48,874 nucleotides of DNA from Glycomyces paridis (GTDB lineage Bacteria; Actinomycetota; Actinomycetes; Mycobacteriales; Micromonosporaceae), in NCBI RefSeq assembly GCF_004912155.1, contig NZ_STGX01000003.1, forward strand, positions 360,501 to 409,374, written 5' to 3'. Below, in pieces: positions 48,761 through 48,874 of this stretch. A program made the position numbers and the translations under genes. Position 1 is the stretch's first letter. Each line of letters opens with the position of its first letter. Below the pieces are notes generated by a model, which was given only the letters and a program-made list of their open reading frames with translations, did no database searches and had not been told where the DNA came from.

Positions 48761-48788
48761 TTGGACAGCGCGGTTCGAGACTAGTAAT
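48761..48788 (+). promoter_or_regulatory. Candidate proximal rRNA operon promoter
   Basis: TTGGAC (48761-48766), 16-base spacer, AGTAAT (48783-48788), or TAGTAA one base earlier. A seven-bp hairpin CAGGGTC/GACCCTG (48742-48748 with 48752-48758) lies directly upstream. Compatible with an rRNA promoter but not proven. Confidence 0.5.
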
Positions 48789-48850
48789 GTTGTTCGGGTT
48801 GCTCCGGCGGAGAAGGAATCCTCATAAGGATCGATTCATCGTCATGGCGT

Positions 48851-48874
48851 GTTGTTTGAGAACTCAACAGGGTG
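48851..48874 (+). promoter_or_regulatory. rRNA leader with antitermination/processing box
   Basis: GTTGTTTGAGAACTCAAC (48851-48868) followed by AGGGTG matches the conserved sequence found shortly upstream of 16S rRNA genes in actinobacteria. It suggests that the 16S gene begins just beyond the window. The rRNA itself is not in the window. Confidence 0.75.

Noticed and set aside
1-48874. CRISPR array, insertion sequence, prophage or tRNA genes
   Set aside because: No regularly spaced repeats, transposase, integrase or clover-leaf sequence was recognised in any gap.

Overview
This is a very GC-rich window with third-position G/C bias throughout. It carries a mycothiol ligase gene (mshC), mycothiol-isomerase-like proteins, many leaderless-type gene starts, and at its right edge the leader of a ribosomal RNA operon with an actinobacterial antitermination box. 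The organism is an Actinomycetota bacterium. The genus cannot be fixed from the sequence; a Glycomyces/Micromonosporales-type organism would fit but is only a guess. An O2-using phenylalanine hydroxylase-family enzyme suggests aerobic life.

Layout, left to right. 44-3677: three tandem genes for signal-less serpins with different reactive loops. 3669-7778: a mycothiol-isomerase-like protein and a heterodimeric ABC exporter whose two ATP sites are degenerate in complementary ways. 7936-12646: a small membrane protein, an MFS transporter, an ArsR regulator with its own palindromic operators, an SRPBCC/mycothiol-isomerase-like fusion, two twin isochorismatase-fold proteins and an unknown CxCxxC protein. 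12718-20349: a divergent cluster for the lysine 'fermentation' route (kamA-kce leftward; kdd-kamD-kamE-kal-mutL-like rightward), the metabolic centrepiece. 20432-24834: a Tat-exported beta-lactamase-like protein, a KhtT/KhtU K+/H+ antiporter pair and an M20 peptidase. 24890-26704: an ABC-F protein preceded by a promoter and a five-codon leader peptide (MLIFL), a likely antibiotic-sensing attenuator. 26871-34940: a CPBP protease, AraC regulator, VOC protein, aldo/keto reductase lacking its catalytic Tyr, MshC, HoxX, PhhA, a PPOX flavoprotein and a small membrane protein. 35034-40566: MetH, thymidine kinase, HAD phosphatase and a DUF2087 regulator. 40573-44617: an HxlR regulator facing four tandem imine-reductase-like genes, the third broken. 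44672-48383: an XRE regulator facing an NAD(P)H oxidoreductase, a second KamA-family radical SAM enzyme and an OsmC protein. 48384-48874: upstream region of an rRNA operon.

How the genes work together. KamA, KamDE, Kdd, Kce and Kal form an almost complete path from L-lysine to crotonyl-CoA and acetoacetate, with the MutL-like ATPase as probable reactivator of the B12-dependent aminomutase. KamDE and MetH both need cobalamin, so the host must make or import it. Many promoters have a TAnnnT -10 hexamer 6-8 bases before the start codon, implying leaderless mRNAs, and most operons end in long GC hairpins with little or no U-tract.

The best candidates for new biology are the lysine cluster in an apparently aerobic actinobacterium, the leaderless MLIFL leader before the ABC-F gene, the intracellular serpin triplet, the second KamA-like enzyme with both lysine-binding Asp replaced by Arg, and HoxX with no hydrogenase genes nearby.
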